Positions 49,924-59,556 of a stretch of 64,000 bases of DNA are shown piece after piece. The notes below the pieces were generated by a model. The model was given only the letters and a program-made list of their open reading frames with translations. It was not told where the DNA came from and searched no databases. Numbering within the stretch: position 1 is the first letter of the stretch; the number at the start of each line of letters is the position of its first letter. Made by a program: the position numbers and the translations under genes. Source of the stretch: Candidatus Gastranaerophilales bacterium (GTDB lineage Bacteria; Cyanobacteriota; Vampirovibrionia; Gastranaerophilales; Gastranaerophilaceae); assembly GCA_944323995.1 (NCBI GenBank), contig CALUUN010000004.1, positions 1 through 64,000 of the forward strand, in the 5' to 3' direction.

Positions 49924-51270
49924 ATGCGTTTATCCGAATTTAAACATTATGCAAAAGAGCTGCTGCATATAGCAATGCCTATTATTATGGGGAACCTCGG
50001 GTTCATTATGATAGGTGCGGGTGATGTGTTGATTGCCGGAAGGCATTCGACTGATACGCTTGCGGCTATTTCTATTGCGACAGCTATTTCGAATTGCATT
50101 ATGACTTTCGGAATCGGGTTAATCGCAAGCGTGTCGCCGCTGCTTTCCAACTACAGAGGCGAAAAACAGTCCGCAAAAAAATATTTTTTCCCCACAATAA
50201 GATTTGCCATGATTCTGGCGTTTATTATTATGTTTGCGGTTCTTGCCTGCGTTCCGCTGATTGATTATCTCAAATTTGAGCCGCAGCTTGTACGGCCGAT
50301 TAAAGAATATATGATTATCACGGCGTTTTCAACTTTCGGTGCGTATTTGCATGCGGCGTTGAAAGAGTTTTTGCAGGCGTTTGAAATTGTCTTTCTGCCC
50401 AATATTGTGACGGTGATTTCGGTATTTTTAAACCTTATACTGAATGCAATTCTTGTTTTCGGCTTCGGCCCGATACCTTCGCTCGGCGCAATAGGGCTTG
50501 CAATCGCAAGTTTTACCGTAAGGTATTTTATGGGATTTGTGCTTTTGTGGTATTGTTTCAGGTTGATGAAATTCCGCAATTATAAGCAGGACAGGGAATA
50601 TTTCAAAAATCTTTTGAAAATCGGTATGCCGATATCGTTTGCTATTTTAATTGAATTTGTTGCATTTAACTGTGTTGCAATAATTATGGGGCGCGTGTCA
50701 GGTGTTTATGCTGCGGCGCAAAACCTTGTCTGCACGCTTACTACTGTTTCGTTTATGGTTCCGCTGGCAATATCAAATGCCATTGCGGTTAAGGTAGGGT
50801 TTGCGAACGGTTCTCAAAATCTCACGGAACTCAGGCGCTACGCTTATATCGGGCTTGGAATGGCTGTCGGGTTTATGGCTGTCAGTTCAGTATTTTTTGC
50901 AAGTTTTCCGGAATTTCTTGTCGGGTTGTTTACCTCTGATGATGCACTTATCAAGATTAGTGTGCCGGTTTTGTATGTGCTTTCAATGTTTCAGATTTTC
51001 GACGGGCTGCAGGTTTCTTTGTCAGGAATTTTTAAAGGCATGAAAAAAACCGGAATTGTTATGGTTTCAAATTTTGTCGGATACTGGATGATTTCAATTC
51101 CGCTCGGGTATACCCTTGCTTTTAAATATAATATGAATATTATGGGATTCTGGTACGGGCTTGTGTGTGCGGCAATTATCCTCTGCACCATTATGCTTGT
51201 TATCCTCCGCAAATATATTAACGACATGAAGAAAAACCTTGATTTTGTCAGAATAGCCGAAGAATATTAG
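49924..51270 (+). CDS. MATE-family efflux transporter
   Basis: A 448-residue membrane protein with twelve predicted helices in two similar halves, each beginning with a MATE-like helix (HIAMPIIMGNLGFIMIGAGD, then LKIGMPISFAILIEF). MATE transporters export drugs or metabolites with Na+ or H+ antiport, and relatives flip lipids. The substrate is unknown. The gene is followed by ndk after 49 bases. Confidence 0.9.
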   Translation: MRLSEFKHYAKELLHIAMPIIMGNLGFIMIGAGDVLIAGRHSTDTLAAISIATAISNCIMTFGIGLIASVSPLLSNYRGEKQSAKKYFFPTIRFAMILAFIIMFAVLACVPLIDYLKFEPQLVRPIKEYMIITAFSTFGAYLHAALKEFLQAFEIVFLPNIVTVISVFLNLILNAILVFGFGPIPSLGAIGLAIASFTVRYFMGFVLLWYCFRLMKFRNYKQDREYFKNLLKIGMPISFAILIEFVAFNCVAIIMGRVSGVYAAAQNLVCTLTTVSFMVPLAISNAIAVKVGFANGSQNLTELRRYAYIGLGMAVGFMAVSSVFFASFPEFLVGLFTSDDALIKISVPVLYVLSMFQIFDGLQVSLSGIFKGMKKTGIVMVSNFVGYWMISIPLGYTLAFKYNMNIMGFWYGLVCAAIILCTIMLVILRKYINDMKKNLDFVRIAEEY

Positions 51271-51319
51271 ATTTTTACTCTTATTTGTGCTATGATTGCT
51301 TCATACGGAGGGAAATAAC

Positions 51320-51796
51320 ATGGCACATACTGAAGAGAGAACGTTTATTGCTGTAAAACCCGATGCGGTTATAAGAGGGCTTACCAGCACTATTATTAAA
51401 AGATTTGAGGACAAAGGGTATAAAATTATCGGTTTAAAAATGCTTATGGTAACGCCTGAACAGGCAGCAAAGCATTATGCAGAACATTACGGAAAACCTT
51501 TCTACGACAGACTTATCAAATATATTCAAAGCGGCCCTATAGTTGCAATGGTTCTGCAAGGTTATAACGTAATCAAAGGCGCCCGCCAGCTTATGGGTGC
51601 AACAGATCCCGCAGAAGCTCAGGTAGGAACTATCCGCGCGGATTTTGCACAATTGAAAGAATACAATTCAGTCCACGGTTCTGACTGCGCCGAAAGCGCC
51701 GAGCGCGAAATTGCCATATATTTCAAGCCCGAAGAGCTTTGTACTGAATGGAAAAATATGACTGAACTTGTTACAGAAAAGGAAGATCTTGTATAA
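51320..51796 (+). CDS. ndk: Nucleoside diphosphate kinase
   Basis: A 158-residue enzyme that equilibrates nucleoside di- and triphosphates. RTFIAVKPDAVIRGL and the catalytic His in SVHGSDCAESAEREI are present. GGAGGG precedes ATG 51320. An in-frame start eight codons upstream is less likely. The tgt gene begins directly after the stop. Confidence 0.95.
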   Translation: MAHTEERTFIAVKPDAVIRGLTSTIIKRFEDKGYKIIGLKMLMVTPEQAAKHYAEHYGKPFYDRLIKYIQSGPIVAMVLQGYNVIKGARQLMGATDPAEAQVGTIRADFAQLKEYNSVHGSDCAESAEREIAIYFKPEELCTEWKNMTELVTEKEDLV

Positions 51797-52909
51797 ATGA
51801 GCGGGTTTTTCAGCTATGAATTGGTTCATGAATGCGCTCAAACCGGCGCCCGTGCAGGAATTTTGACAACTCCTCACGGAAAAATCCTTACGCCGATTTT
51901 TATGCCTGTCGGAACAAATTCCGCTGTTAAAACTCTTACCTCTGAACAGGTGAAAAATACAGGTGCTCAGATTATCCTTGCAAATTCGTACCATCTTTAT
52001 TTAAGAGCCGGTACAAAGTTGATTAAACAGTTCGGCGGAATTCACGGCTGGATGAACTGGGACAAACCTGTCCTGACCGATTCGGGCGGATTTCAGGTGT
52101 TTTCGCTGTCGCATTTAAGAAAAATTACCGAGGACGGTGTGGAATTCCGTGACCCTAAAGACGGCAAAAAACACTTTATATCACCCGAAGTTTCAATGGA
52201 AATTCAGCAGGATATAGGCGCTGATATCATTATGGCTTTTGATGAATGTGCACCTTATCCTTGTGATTACGACACGGCGAAAAAAGCCATGGAGCGTACG
52301 CACAGATGGCTTGAACGCTGTATGAAAGCCAAAACAAACCCCCGTCAGGCACTTTTCCCGATAGTTCAGGGTGCATTTTTTGATGATTTAAGACGCGAAA
52401 GCGCAGGTGTTATTTCCTCTTATGATGCTCCGGGATATGCTATCGGAGGTTTAAGCGTCGGTGAATCCAAAGAGATTATGAACCATTTTGTGGAACTTAC
52501 GGCACCGCTGCTGCCGCAAAATAAACCGCGTTATCTTATGGGAGTCGGAACGCCTGAGGATTTGTTAGACGGGATTAAGCGCGGTGTGGATATGTTTGAT
52601 TGCGTTCTTCCGACCAGAAACGCACGCCACGGATCGTTTTTTACCTGGAACGGCAAACGTAATATTAAAAATAAAGAATTTTATGATGATGCCCGTCCGC
52701 TTGTTGAAGGCTGTGAGTGTTACGCCTGCAAAAACCATTCCAAAGCCTATATAAGACACCTCTGGCGCTGCGGCGAAAGCACTGCATCAACCCTTTTATC
52801 AATACATAATATTCAGTTTCTTGTGGAATTTTCGCAAAAATGCCGCGAAGCTATTTTGCAGGACAAATTCGGCGATTTTTACAATGAGCATTATTTAAAT
52901 TTAACTTAA
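51797..52909 (+). CDS. tgt: Queuine tRNA-ribosyltransferase
   Basis: A 370-residue TIM-barrel enzyme exchanging guanine 34 of tRNA for a queuosine precursor. Motifs are LTDSGGFQVFSL with the catalytic Asp, MAFDECAPYP, YAIGGLSVGE, and FDCVLPTRNARHG with the second Asp. The zinc site is CECYAC plus a later His. It is immediately downstream of ndk, with GTATAAATG at the junction, and overlaps the convergent gene by four bases. Confidence 0.96.
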   Translation: MSGFFSYELVHECAQTGARAGILTTPHGKILTPIFMPVGTNSAVKTLTSEQVKNTGAQIILANSYHLYLRAGTKLIKQFGGIHGWMNWDKPVLTDSGGFQVFSLSHLRKITEDGVEFRDPKDGKKHFISPEVSMEIQQDIGADIIMAFDECAPYPCDYDTAKKAMERTHRWLERCMKAKTNPRQALFPIVQGAFFDDLRRESAGVISSYDAPGYAIGGLSVGESKEIMNHFVELTAPLLPQNKPRYLMGVGTPEDLLDGIKRGVDMFDCVLPTRNARHGSFFTWNGKRNIKNKEFYDDARPLVEGCECYACKNHSKAYIRHLWRCGESTASTLLSIHNIQFLVEFSQKCREAILQDKFGDFYNEHYLNLT

Positions 52910-53367
52910 GCCTGTCTGTGTCCTGTTTTCAGCTGGTGATCAACGTTTGCGGTACGCTGGTTGGCGGTAAGTTTTCCTTTTATAAGGTGGTATCCCGCAA
53001 CACCGAGTGTAGCAAGTGCGGTTACAACTTTACCTTTTTTGCTAATGCTTCTCACCGGATGTTTGAAAACGTCAATCAGAGCGTTGCCCTGTTTAAACCC
53101 TCTCGGTACTGCGCCAAAAGCCCAGAAGCCGGCAAGCGATACCGCTCCGGTCAACAAACCGTAGCCTGCTGCCTTAAATGTTGCTTTGGTCATTTCGCTT
53201 AAGGTAGTGAAAAATTTGGCAATTTTACTTATATCTTCCCTGAAACCGGAACGTTTCACTTTTTGTTCAGGCACGGTATTCACCTGATTGCTCTGTACTA
53301 CAGGCTGCGGATTTATTACAGGTGCTTGTTGTCTGAAACTTACTGCAGGATTAAAGCTAACTTGCAT
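52906..53367 (-). CDS. Lineage-specific protein of the SFTG-motif type
   Basis: A 153-residue protein beginning MQVSFNPAVSFRQQAPV. After a Pro/Gln/Val-rich linker it has a hydrophobic, glycine-rich segment (about residues 75-95, GYGLLTGAVSLAGFWAFGAV) and a basic C-terminus. Start and layout resemble 25863-26318 and 26321-27058. AGGAGTGACA precedes ATG 53367. Function unknown. Confidence 0.62.
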   Translation of the reverse strand: MQVSFNPAVSFRQQAPVINPQPVVQSNQVNTVPEQKVKRSGFREDISKIAKFFTTLSEMTKATFKAAGYGLLTGAVSLAGFWAFGAVPRGFKQGNALIDVFKHPVRSISKKGKVVTALATLGVAGYHLIKGKLTANQRTANVDHQLKTGHRQA

Positions 53368-53450
53368 TGTCACTCCTTTTTTTACCATATACATTAAAAC
53401 TCATAAAGGAATTTTTTGCGTATTTTTTTAAAAAAATTTACAAAAATTTA

Positions 53451-56024
53451 TCAATTAAAAAGATTTAACTGCGGCACGGCAGGGGTCGGTACATCTGTTT
53501 TTTTTCTTGCCGAAAGATTGTTGGAGTGATCTTTTTGCATTCTTGTCATCAAATCCTGTGAGCGTTTAATTACGCTGTTGGGCAGACCCGCCATTTTTGC
53601 GACCTGAATACCGTAGCTTCTGCTTGCACCGCCTTGAACAATTTTTCTTAAAAATTCAATCTCGCCGTTTTCTTCGGAAATTGTTATTCTGTAATTTTTA
53701 ATCTGCGGATATGAATTTGTCATTACGTTTAGTTCGTGGTAGTGGGTTGCAAAGATGCATCTTGCTTTGATTTTTGTCGCAATGTATTCCGCAACTGCCC
53801 AGGCTATTGCAACACCGTCGTAGGTGCTTGTTCCCCTGCCGATTTCGTCAAGCAGGATGAGGCTTCTTTCTGTTGCGGAATTTAGTATGCAGGCGGTTTC
53901 TATCATTTCAACCATAAAAGTTGATTGTCCGAGGGTTAAATCGTCAGACGCTCCGACTCTTGTGAATATTTTATCAATAATACCTATTTTTACGTAGTCT
54001 GCCGGAACCCATGAACCTATTTGCGCAAGGATTGCAATGAGTGCATTTTGCCGCATATAGGTTGATTTACCCGCCATGTTCGGGCCTGTCAATATCATAA
54101 ATTGTGTTGTGTCAACAGAATTGCATTTTAAAGTCAGATCGTTTGAAACGTATTCTCCGAGCGGAAGAATTTTTTCCAGAACCGCGTGACGGCCGTTTTT
54201 GACAATAAAATCGTCAGATTCGTCAACTATCGGTTTTACATAATTATTTTCAACCGCGGTTTCTGCAAGCGATGCCGCAACGTCTGCCTGTGCAATGGCG
54301 TCTGCGATTTCTCTTATTTTTGTTACAAATTCTTTTGAGTATTCTCTGAAATCGGTGAACAGTTTGTATTCAAGTTCGGTTGATTTGAAACGGGCTGACA
54401 GAACATCATCTTCGTGTTTTTTGAGTTCTTCCGTTATAAATCTTTCCGCATTGGTAAGTGTTTGTTTGCGGATGTAGTTGTCGGGTGTCATGCTTATGTT
54501 TGTGTTTGTGATTTCGATAAAATACCCGAAAACTTTGTTGTAGCCTACTTTTAAAGTTTTTATGCCAGTTTTTTCTCTTTCTGTTTCTTCAAAATCTTTG
54601 AGCCATTTTTCTCCGCCGGTTAAAAGATCTCTGAAGTAGTCGAGTTCGCTGTTAACCTTGTCTTTAATTATTCCGCCCTCTTTTATATGAATCGGCGGAT
54701 TATCAACAATGGTTCTGTCTATCAGGTTTGTATAATCTTCAATTTCACGGCGGTAGGATGCAATTTTTTTGAACGGGTTAGATTCAAGATTTTCGGCTAT
54801 TGCAAGAATTTTCGGCAGAGCTGCAAGAGATGTTTTAAGACTTATAAAATCTCTCGGGCTTGCGGTTCCGTTGCTCATTCTGGTGGAAAGCCTTTGGATA
54901 TCCTGAACCTTTTCAAACTGTTCAAGAATATCATGTCTGATTGATTCTTTTTCAACAAACTCGCTTACTGCATTCTGGCGCGAAATTATATCCGCGGAAT
55001 TTTTTAAAGGCTGGCAGATTCTGCTTTTCAGCATTCTTGCGCCCATATTTGTTTTTGTTTTATCTATAGCCCACAAAAGTGAACCGTAGCGGCTTTTTTC
55101 GCGGATAGTTTCAGTAAGTTCAAGATTTTTTCTTGTATTTACATCAATCATCATGTATTCGGAAAGTTCATAGCTTTCAATACGTTCAAATTTAGGCATG
55201 TTGCCTTTCTGGGTTTCCCAGATATATGACAAAAGCGCTCCGGCGGCTCTGAATCCGAGTTTATACGTGTTATAGCCGAAAGCATCAAGGCTTGAAGTTT
55301 CAAACACGGCTTTCAGATTATTTTCCGCAAACGCCGGTTCAAAAACAGACGCGGGAATTTTTGTGCAATTATAATTCAACGTTATTTTTTCGGGAAGGTT
55401 AATTTTTTCATCCGGAACTATCTGGAAGGGTTTAATTTCTTCACGTACGGACGGTGCAATAATTTCAGCCGGATTTAATCTTGCAAGTTCCGACAGCAGA
55501 AGTTCTATAGGAGCCTGCGTCGTTTTGAATTCTCCGGTTGAAACATCAGTGTATGCAAATCCGTATAAATTGCTTTTTTCGTCTTTGTATATTGAACAAA
55601 TATAGTTGTTGGAGTTTTGTTCCAAAAAACCGCTTTCAATAATTGTTCCGGCTGTAACAATACGGGTAACTCCGCGTTTTACAAGATCTTTTGCATATTT
55701 CGGATCTTCAAGCTGATCGCATATCGCAACTTTTATATTTCTTTGAACAAGTTTTTCCAGATAAGAATCCACAGCTTTTACCGGAATTCCGGCAAGCGGA
55801 ATTCTGCCGAGCCCTCCGGCATCACGGCTTGTCAAAGTAAGTTCAAGTTCTTTTGAAAGAAGCATGGCGTCTTCAAAAAACGTTTCGTAAAAATCACCCA
55901 GACGATACAGCAAAAGCATGTTCGGGTTTTCTCTTTTTATATCCAGATACTGCCTCATAACAGGCGTTGTTTCTTCGGGTAATACTTCCCAGCTTTTAAT
56001 GTTATTAATTTCTATTTTTGTCAT
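53451..56024 (-). CDS. mutS: DNA mismatch repair protein MutS
   Basis: An 857-residue MutS1-type protein. The mismatch-reading Phe-x-Glu motif is in YRLGDFYETFFEDA (about residues 40-53). The core and clamp are followed by the ATPase: TGPNMAGKSTYMRQ (Walker A), LLDEIGRGTSTYDG and ATHYHEL. All expected domains I to V are present. No mutL is adjacent. An intact mismatch repair gene bears on slippage at the G tracts, since loss of MutS would raise it. Confidence 0.96.
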   Translation of the reverse strand: MTKIEINNIKSWEVLPEETTPVMRQYLDIKRENPNMLLLYRLGDFYETFFEDAMLLSKELELTLTSRDAGGLGRIPLAGIPVKAVDSYLEKLVQRNIKVAICDQLEDPKYAKDLVKRGVTRIVTAGTIIESGFLEQNSNNYICSIYKDEKSNLYGFAYTDVSTGEFKTTQAPIELLLSELARLNPAEIIAPSVREEIKPFQIVPDEKINLPEKITLNYNCTKIPASVFEPAFAENNLKAVFETSSLDAFGYNTYKLGFRAAGALLSYIWETQKGNMPKFERIESYELSEYMMIDVNTRKNLELTETIREKSRYGSLLWAIDKTKTNMGARMLKSRICQPLKNSADIISRQNAVSEFVEKESIRHDILEQFEKVQDIQRLSTRMSNGTASPRDFISLKTSLAALPKILAIAENLESNPFKKIASYRREIEDYTNLIDRTIVDNPPIHIKEGGIIKDKVNSELDYFRDLLTGGEKWLKDFEETEREKTGIKTLKVGYNKVFGYFIEITNTNISMTPDNYIRKQTLTNAERFITEELKKHEDDVLSARFKSTELEYKLFTDFREYSKEFVTKIREIADAIAQADVAASLAETAVENNYVKPIVDESDDFIVKNGRHAVLEKILPLGEYVSNDLTLKCNSVDTTQFMILTGPNMAGKSTYMRQNALIAILAQIGSWVPADYVKIGIIDKIFTRVGASDDLTLGQSTFMVEMIETACILNSATERSLILLDEIGRGTSTYDGVAIAWAVAEYIATKIKARCIFATHYHELNVMTNSYPQIKNYRITISEENGEIEFLRKIVQGGASRSYGIQVAKMAGLPNSVIKRSQDLMTRMQKDHSNNLSARKKTDVPTPAVPQLNLFN

Positions 56025-56080
56025 ATAATACTATTATCCCTGATGAAATTATAGCAGGGAAATATGAGGATTTCAATATT

Positions 56081-56680
56081 ATGGGTTGTTTAAAAAATAT
56101 AATACGGGCGATAGTGCTGACCCTTGCGGTTGTGGGCTTTATGTCACTCGGAGGTAAAGATTTGTTAGCCGGCTGGATAGGAAACTGGCTTAATCCGTCA
56201 CAGGATGTCATGCTTGAACGTGCAAAAAAAGTCGGCGATTTTTCAGGTATTAATGAAGAATTTGAGATAGAAAAAGCCGCAGGCATTATGGGCTATAATG
56301 CCGTTGTTGCCGAACACAAGGCCTCCGGACAAAAAATGATTGTCATTGATTCGGGTTCAAAACCAATCCTGACGGCTGAAGATCTTCAATCCGATAACGT
56401 GGAAGAAAAACTTAAAAATTCAATAAAAAAAATAAAATATCAGGCTGTATCGGTTGATGACCTTGAAATTACCAAAAGAGGCTATATAAATTCATACGGA
56501 AAGTCGGCGCCCTATGTAAAATTTGAAGCCAAAGTCAAAAAACTCCCCATAGGTGATGTCGCCGGAATTATTTCTGTTGTAAAAGATTCGCAAGGTGAAG
56601 ACAGACTTCTTGTTTCAATCAGCGAAAAAGATAAATATTCTCAGCTGATATCAGATGAGTTTTTTAAGAATGTTAAATAG
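56081..56680 (+). CDS. Hypothetical protein with one N-terminal membrane helix
   Basis: A 199-residue protein: hydrophobic helix at residues 5-25 (IIRAIVLTLAVVGFMSLGG), then a hydrophilic extracytoplasmic domain with alternating strands, ending DEFFKNVK. No family recognised. ATG 56081 follows TGAGGA; a start at 56018 inside mutS is in frame but adds residues before the helix. It is divergent from mutS. Confidence 0.6.
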   Translation: MGCLKNIIRAIVLTLAVVGFMSLGGKDLLAGWIGNWLNPSQDVMLERAKKVGDFSGINEEFEIEKAAGIMGYNAVVAEHKASGQKMIVIDSGSKPILTAEDLQSDNVEEKLKNSIKKIKYQAVSVDDLEITKRGYINSYGKSAPYVKFEAKVKKLPIGDVAGIISVVKDSQGEDRLLVSISEKDKYSQLISDEFFKNVK

Positions 56681-56689
56681 GAGTATAAT

Positions 56690-56884
56690 ATGGGCAGCAA
56701 ATATGATAAATTAGCTGAATATCTGGAAAAAGAGTTTTTTACGGTTGCTGAATTAAGGAATTTAGTTAACAATGAACTTGTGTCTAATGTCTCAAAAGAA
56801 GATTATAATATTGAACATGAAAACTGCAGCAAATACTCGGTACATCTGACAGACGGGTCTGTTTATTTTATTTATGTTCAATAA
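56690..56884 (+). CDS. Small hypothetical protein
   Basis: A 64-residue acidic protein beginning MGSKYDKLAEYLEKEFFTVAE. It starts 9 bases after the preceding stop with AGGAG, so it belongs to the same transcript. No family recognised. Confidence 0.55.
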   Translation: MGSKYDKLAEYLEKEFFTVAELRNLVNNELVSNVSKEDYNIEHENCSKYSVHLTDGSVYFIYVQ

Positions 56885-56900
56885 TCAATCTTTTGATTTG

Positions 56901-56929
56901 TTGACAAATTTGGATTAAAGTTATAAAAT
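56901..56929 (+). promoter_or_regulatory. Promoter of the nrdDG operon
   Basis: TTGACA (56901-56906) and TAAAAT (56924-56929) are 17 bases apart. Transcription would begin just before the riboswitch. Confidence 0.75.
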
Positions 56930-56934
56930 CATGT

Positions 56935-57040
56935 TACTTATATGAGGAAAGCATGGGTGAAAATCCCGCACTGGACCGCAGCCGTTAGAGTCGGAATGCT
57001 TATATAGGTTGGAGTACACCACGGTAATCTGGGAGATTTT
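56935..57040 (+). ncRNA. Cobalamin riboswitch upstream of nrdD
   Basis: The leader contains the conserved core of the adenosylcobalamin riboswitch: GAGGAAAGCATGGGTGAAAA, then CCGCA, GCCGTTA and AGTCGGAATGC (56944-56999). GCAT/ATGC and GGG/CCC pairings give the expected stems. The ribosome binding site GGGAG (57031-57035) lies just after the aptamer, so ligand could block translation. The gene controlled is the cobalamin-independent class III reductase, which is reasonable when a B12-dependent reductase exists elsewhere. The exact 3' limit is uncertain. Confidence 0.85.
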
Positions 57041-57043
57041 TTT

Positions 57044-58888
57044 ATGAACAATGCAATCTTGAAGGACAACAAAGTTGTCAATTTGGATTCCGCAAAAAGA
57101 GCTTACATGTCAAATCCTGTACAGACAGAAAAGGATTCAAATATCGCTCTTGTGGACAATTATTTGAAACAGTTGGACTGGAGAGTTAACGAAAACTCAA
57201 ATATGTCCTACTCAATTCAGGGGCTTAACAATTATATAGCCTCCGAAATCAGTAAAAATTACTGGCTGAATAAAATTTATCCGGCCGAAATTAAAAATGC
57301 GCACCTGAACGGTGATATTCACATCCATGATTTGAATATAATATCTGTTTATTGCGTTGGCTGGGATTTGAAAGATTTGTTGACGGAAGGTTTTACCGGC
57401 GTCAAAGGTAAAGTCGAAAGCGCACCGGCAAAACACTTCAGAACCGCTCTGGGGCAGGTTGTAAACTTTATGTATACAATGCAGGGCGAAGCCGCCGGAG
57501 CACAGGCGTTTTCAAACTTTGATACACTGCTTGCGCCGTTTATAAGATATGATAATTTGACTTACGAACAGGTCAAACAGGCAATGCAGGAATTCGTGTT
57601 TAATATGAATGTTCCGACACGTGTCGGGTTCCAAACTCCTTTTACAAACATTACAATGGATTTGACTGTTCCGTCATATTATGCCGAACAGCCTGTAATA
57701 ATCGGCGGTGAATTGATGGAAGAAACTTATAAAGATTTCCAGAAAGAAATGGATATGCTGAATAAGGCATTCTTTGAAGTAATGATGAAAGGCGACAATT
57801 CAGGCAGAGTATTCACTTTCCCGATTCCGACATACAATATTACAAAAGACTTTGACTGGGATAACGAAAATATTAAAGGCCTCTGGGAAATGGCCGCAAA
57901 ATACGGTATCCCGTATTTTTCAAACTTTATAAATTCGGATATGTCACCGGAAGATGCGCGTTCTATGTGCTGCAGGTTAAGAATTGACAACAGAGAACTT
58001 GAATACAGAGGCGGCGGACTTTTTGGCTCAAATCCTCTGACGGGTTCTGTCGGTGTTGTGACGATTAACCTTCCGAAAATAGCTGAAAATTCCGAAACCA
58101 AAGGCGAATTTATGGCTAAACTCGCTGAAAAAATGGAACTTGCAAAAGAAAGTTTGGAAATAAAACGGGCATTGCTGGAGGATTTGACTGATAAAAATCT
58201 TTATCCTTATACAAAATTCTATTTGAGAGATATCAAATCACGTTTCGGCGTTTACTGGAAGAACCACTTTTCAACAATTGGTCTTATCGGTATGAATGAA
58301 GCGTGCCTGAATCTTTTGGCTGACGATATCGGAAGTTTCCGCGGAAAACAGTTTGCGCTTGAAGTTATGGACTTTATGCGCGGGAAAATTATAGAATTCC
58401 AGAAAGAAACAGGACATAACTATAACCTTGAAGCAACTCCGGGTGAAGGAACCTCATACAGGCTTGCAAAATTAGACAGGGAAAAATATCCGTATTACAC
58501 AAATTCAACCCAATTGCCGGTAAATTATACTGATGATATCTTTGAAGTTCTTGATCATCAGGATGATTTGCAGACCAAATACACGGGCGGTACGGTTGTT
58601 CACATTTTTGCCGGTGAAAGAATTCACAATATTGAAACAATGAAAAATCTTGTGAAAAAAGTCTGCAATAACTATCATCTGCCTTATTTTACCTTCTCTC
58701 CGACATTCAGCACATGTCCTAACCACGGTTATATTGCAGGTGAACATTTCACCTGTCCCGAGTGCGGTGCAGAATGCGAAGTTTATTCGCGTGTCGTGGG
58801 TTATATAAGACCTGTTACACAGTGGAACAAGGGCAAAAAACGTGAATTCAAAGACAGAAAGGAATTTGTGATTGAAGAATGCAAATAG
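57044..58888 (+). CDS. nrdD: Anaerobic ribonucleoside-triphosphate reductase NrdD
   Basis: A 614-residue class III ribonucleotide reductase, making deoxynucleotides without oxygen. An active-site cysteine region appears in MCCRLRIDNRELEYRGGG. The C-terminal zinc site is CPNH, then CPECGAEC, and the glycyl radical motif RVVGYIRPVTQWNKGK lies near residue 590. There is no ATP-cone at the N-terminus, which starts directly with the short leader and ALVDNYLKQLDWRVNENSNM. It overlaps nrdG by 10 bases and is preceded by a cobalamin riboswitch. Confidence 0.95.
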   Translation: MNNAILKDNKVVNLDSAKRAYMSNPVQTEKDSNIALVDNYLKQLDWRVNENSNMSYSIQGLNNYIASEISKNYWLNKIYPAEIKNAHLNGDIHIHDLNIISVYCVGWDLKDLLTEGFTGVKGKVESAPAKHFRTALGQVVNFMYTMQGEAAGAQAFSNFDTLLAPFIRYDNLTYEQVKQAMQEFVFNMNVPTRVGFQTPFTNITMDLTVPSYYAEQPVIIGGELMEETYKDFQKEMDMLNKAFFEVMMKGDNSGRVFTFPIPTYNITKDFDWDNENIKGLWEMAAKYGIPYFSNFINSDMSPEDARSMCCRLRIDNRELEYRGGGLFGSNPLTGSVGVVTINLPKIAENSETKGEFMAKLAEKMELAKESLEIKRALLEDLTDKNLYPYTKFYLRDIKSRFGVYWKNHFSTIGLIGMNEACLNLLADDIGSFRGKQFALEVMDFMRGKIIEFQKETGHNYNLEATPGEGTSYRLAKLDREKYPYYTNSTQLPVNYTDDIFEVLDHQDDLQTKYTGGTVVHIFAGERIHNIETMKNLVKKVCNNYHLPYFTFSPTFSTCPNHGYIAGEHFTCPECGAECEVYSRVVGYIRPVTQWNKGKKREFKDRKEFVIEECK

Positions 58889-59556
58889 GCGGTGTTCAAA
58901 AAACATCTTTGCTTGATTTTCCCGAAAAACTCAGCGCAATTGTGTTTACTCAAGGGTGCAACTTCAGATGCGGATACTGCCACAATCCCGAACTTATTGT
59001 TATGAAAAATCCGGCATGGACCGTGCCGGATTTTTTTGAATTTTTGAACACGCGGCGCGGCAAACTCGACGGAGTTGTTATAACAGGCGGTGAACCCTGT
59101 TTGCAGCCTGATCTTTTGGATTTTGTAAAAGAAATTAAAAAATCAGGTTTTCTCGTAAAACTGGATACAAACGGCACTTTCCCCGAAAAAATCAGAGAAG
59201 TTTTGCCGTATCTGGATTATATTGCAATGGATATAAAAGCTCCGGTCGAAAAATATCCGCTTGTTACAAATTCAAAAATAAATCCCGAAAAAATTACGCA
59301 GAGTATTAATTTAATTATGAATTGCGGCATTGATTACGAATTCAGGACAACGGTTGTGAAATCACAACTGGCTTATGAGGATTTTGAAAACATCGGAAAA
59401 TTAATTTATGGCGCAAAAAGATATTATCTCCAAAAATTTATTCCCTCAAAAACGCTTGATGACAAAATGATGTGCGAAAAAACTTACACGGATGAAGAAT
59501 TTAAAGAAATCATTGAAATTCTCAAACCCTGTATTAAAGAAGTTTCAGTGCGCTAG
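58879..59556 (+). CDS. nrdG: Anaerobic ribonucleotide reductase activase NrdG
   Basis: A 225-residue radical SAM enzyme that forms the glycyl radical on NrdD. The cluster motif is CNFRCGYC (residues 27-34), followed by VVITGGEPCLQ. It begins inside the end of nrdD and overlaps the convergent RicT-like gene by four bases. The shape is that of the TIGR02495 NrdG-like group. Confidence 0.93.
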   Translation: MQIGGVQKTSLLDFPEKLSAIVFTQGCNFRCGYCHNPELIVMKNPAWTVPDFFEFLNTRRGKLDGVVITGGEPCLQPDLLDFVKEIKKSGFLVKLDTNGTFPEKIREVLPYLDYIAMDIKAPVEKYPLVTNSKINPEKITQSINLIMNCGIDYEFRTTVVKSQLAYEDFENIGKLIYGAKRYYLQKFIPSKTLDDKMMCEKTYTDEEFKEIIEILKPCIKEVSVR

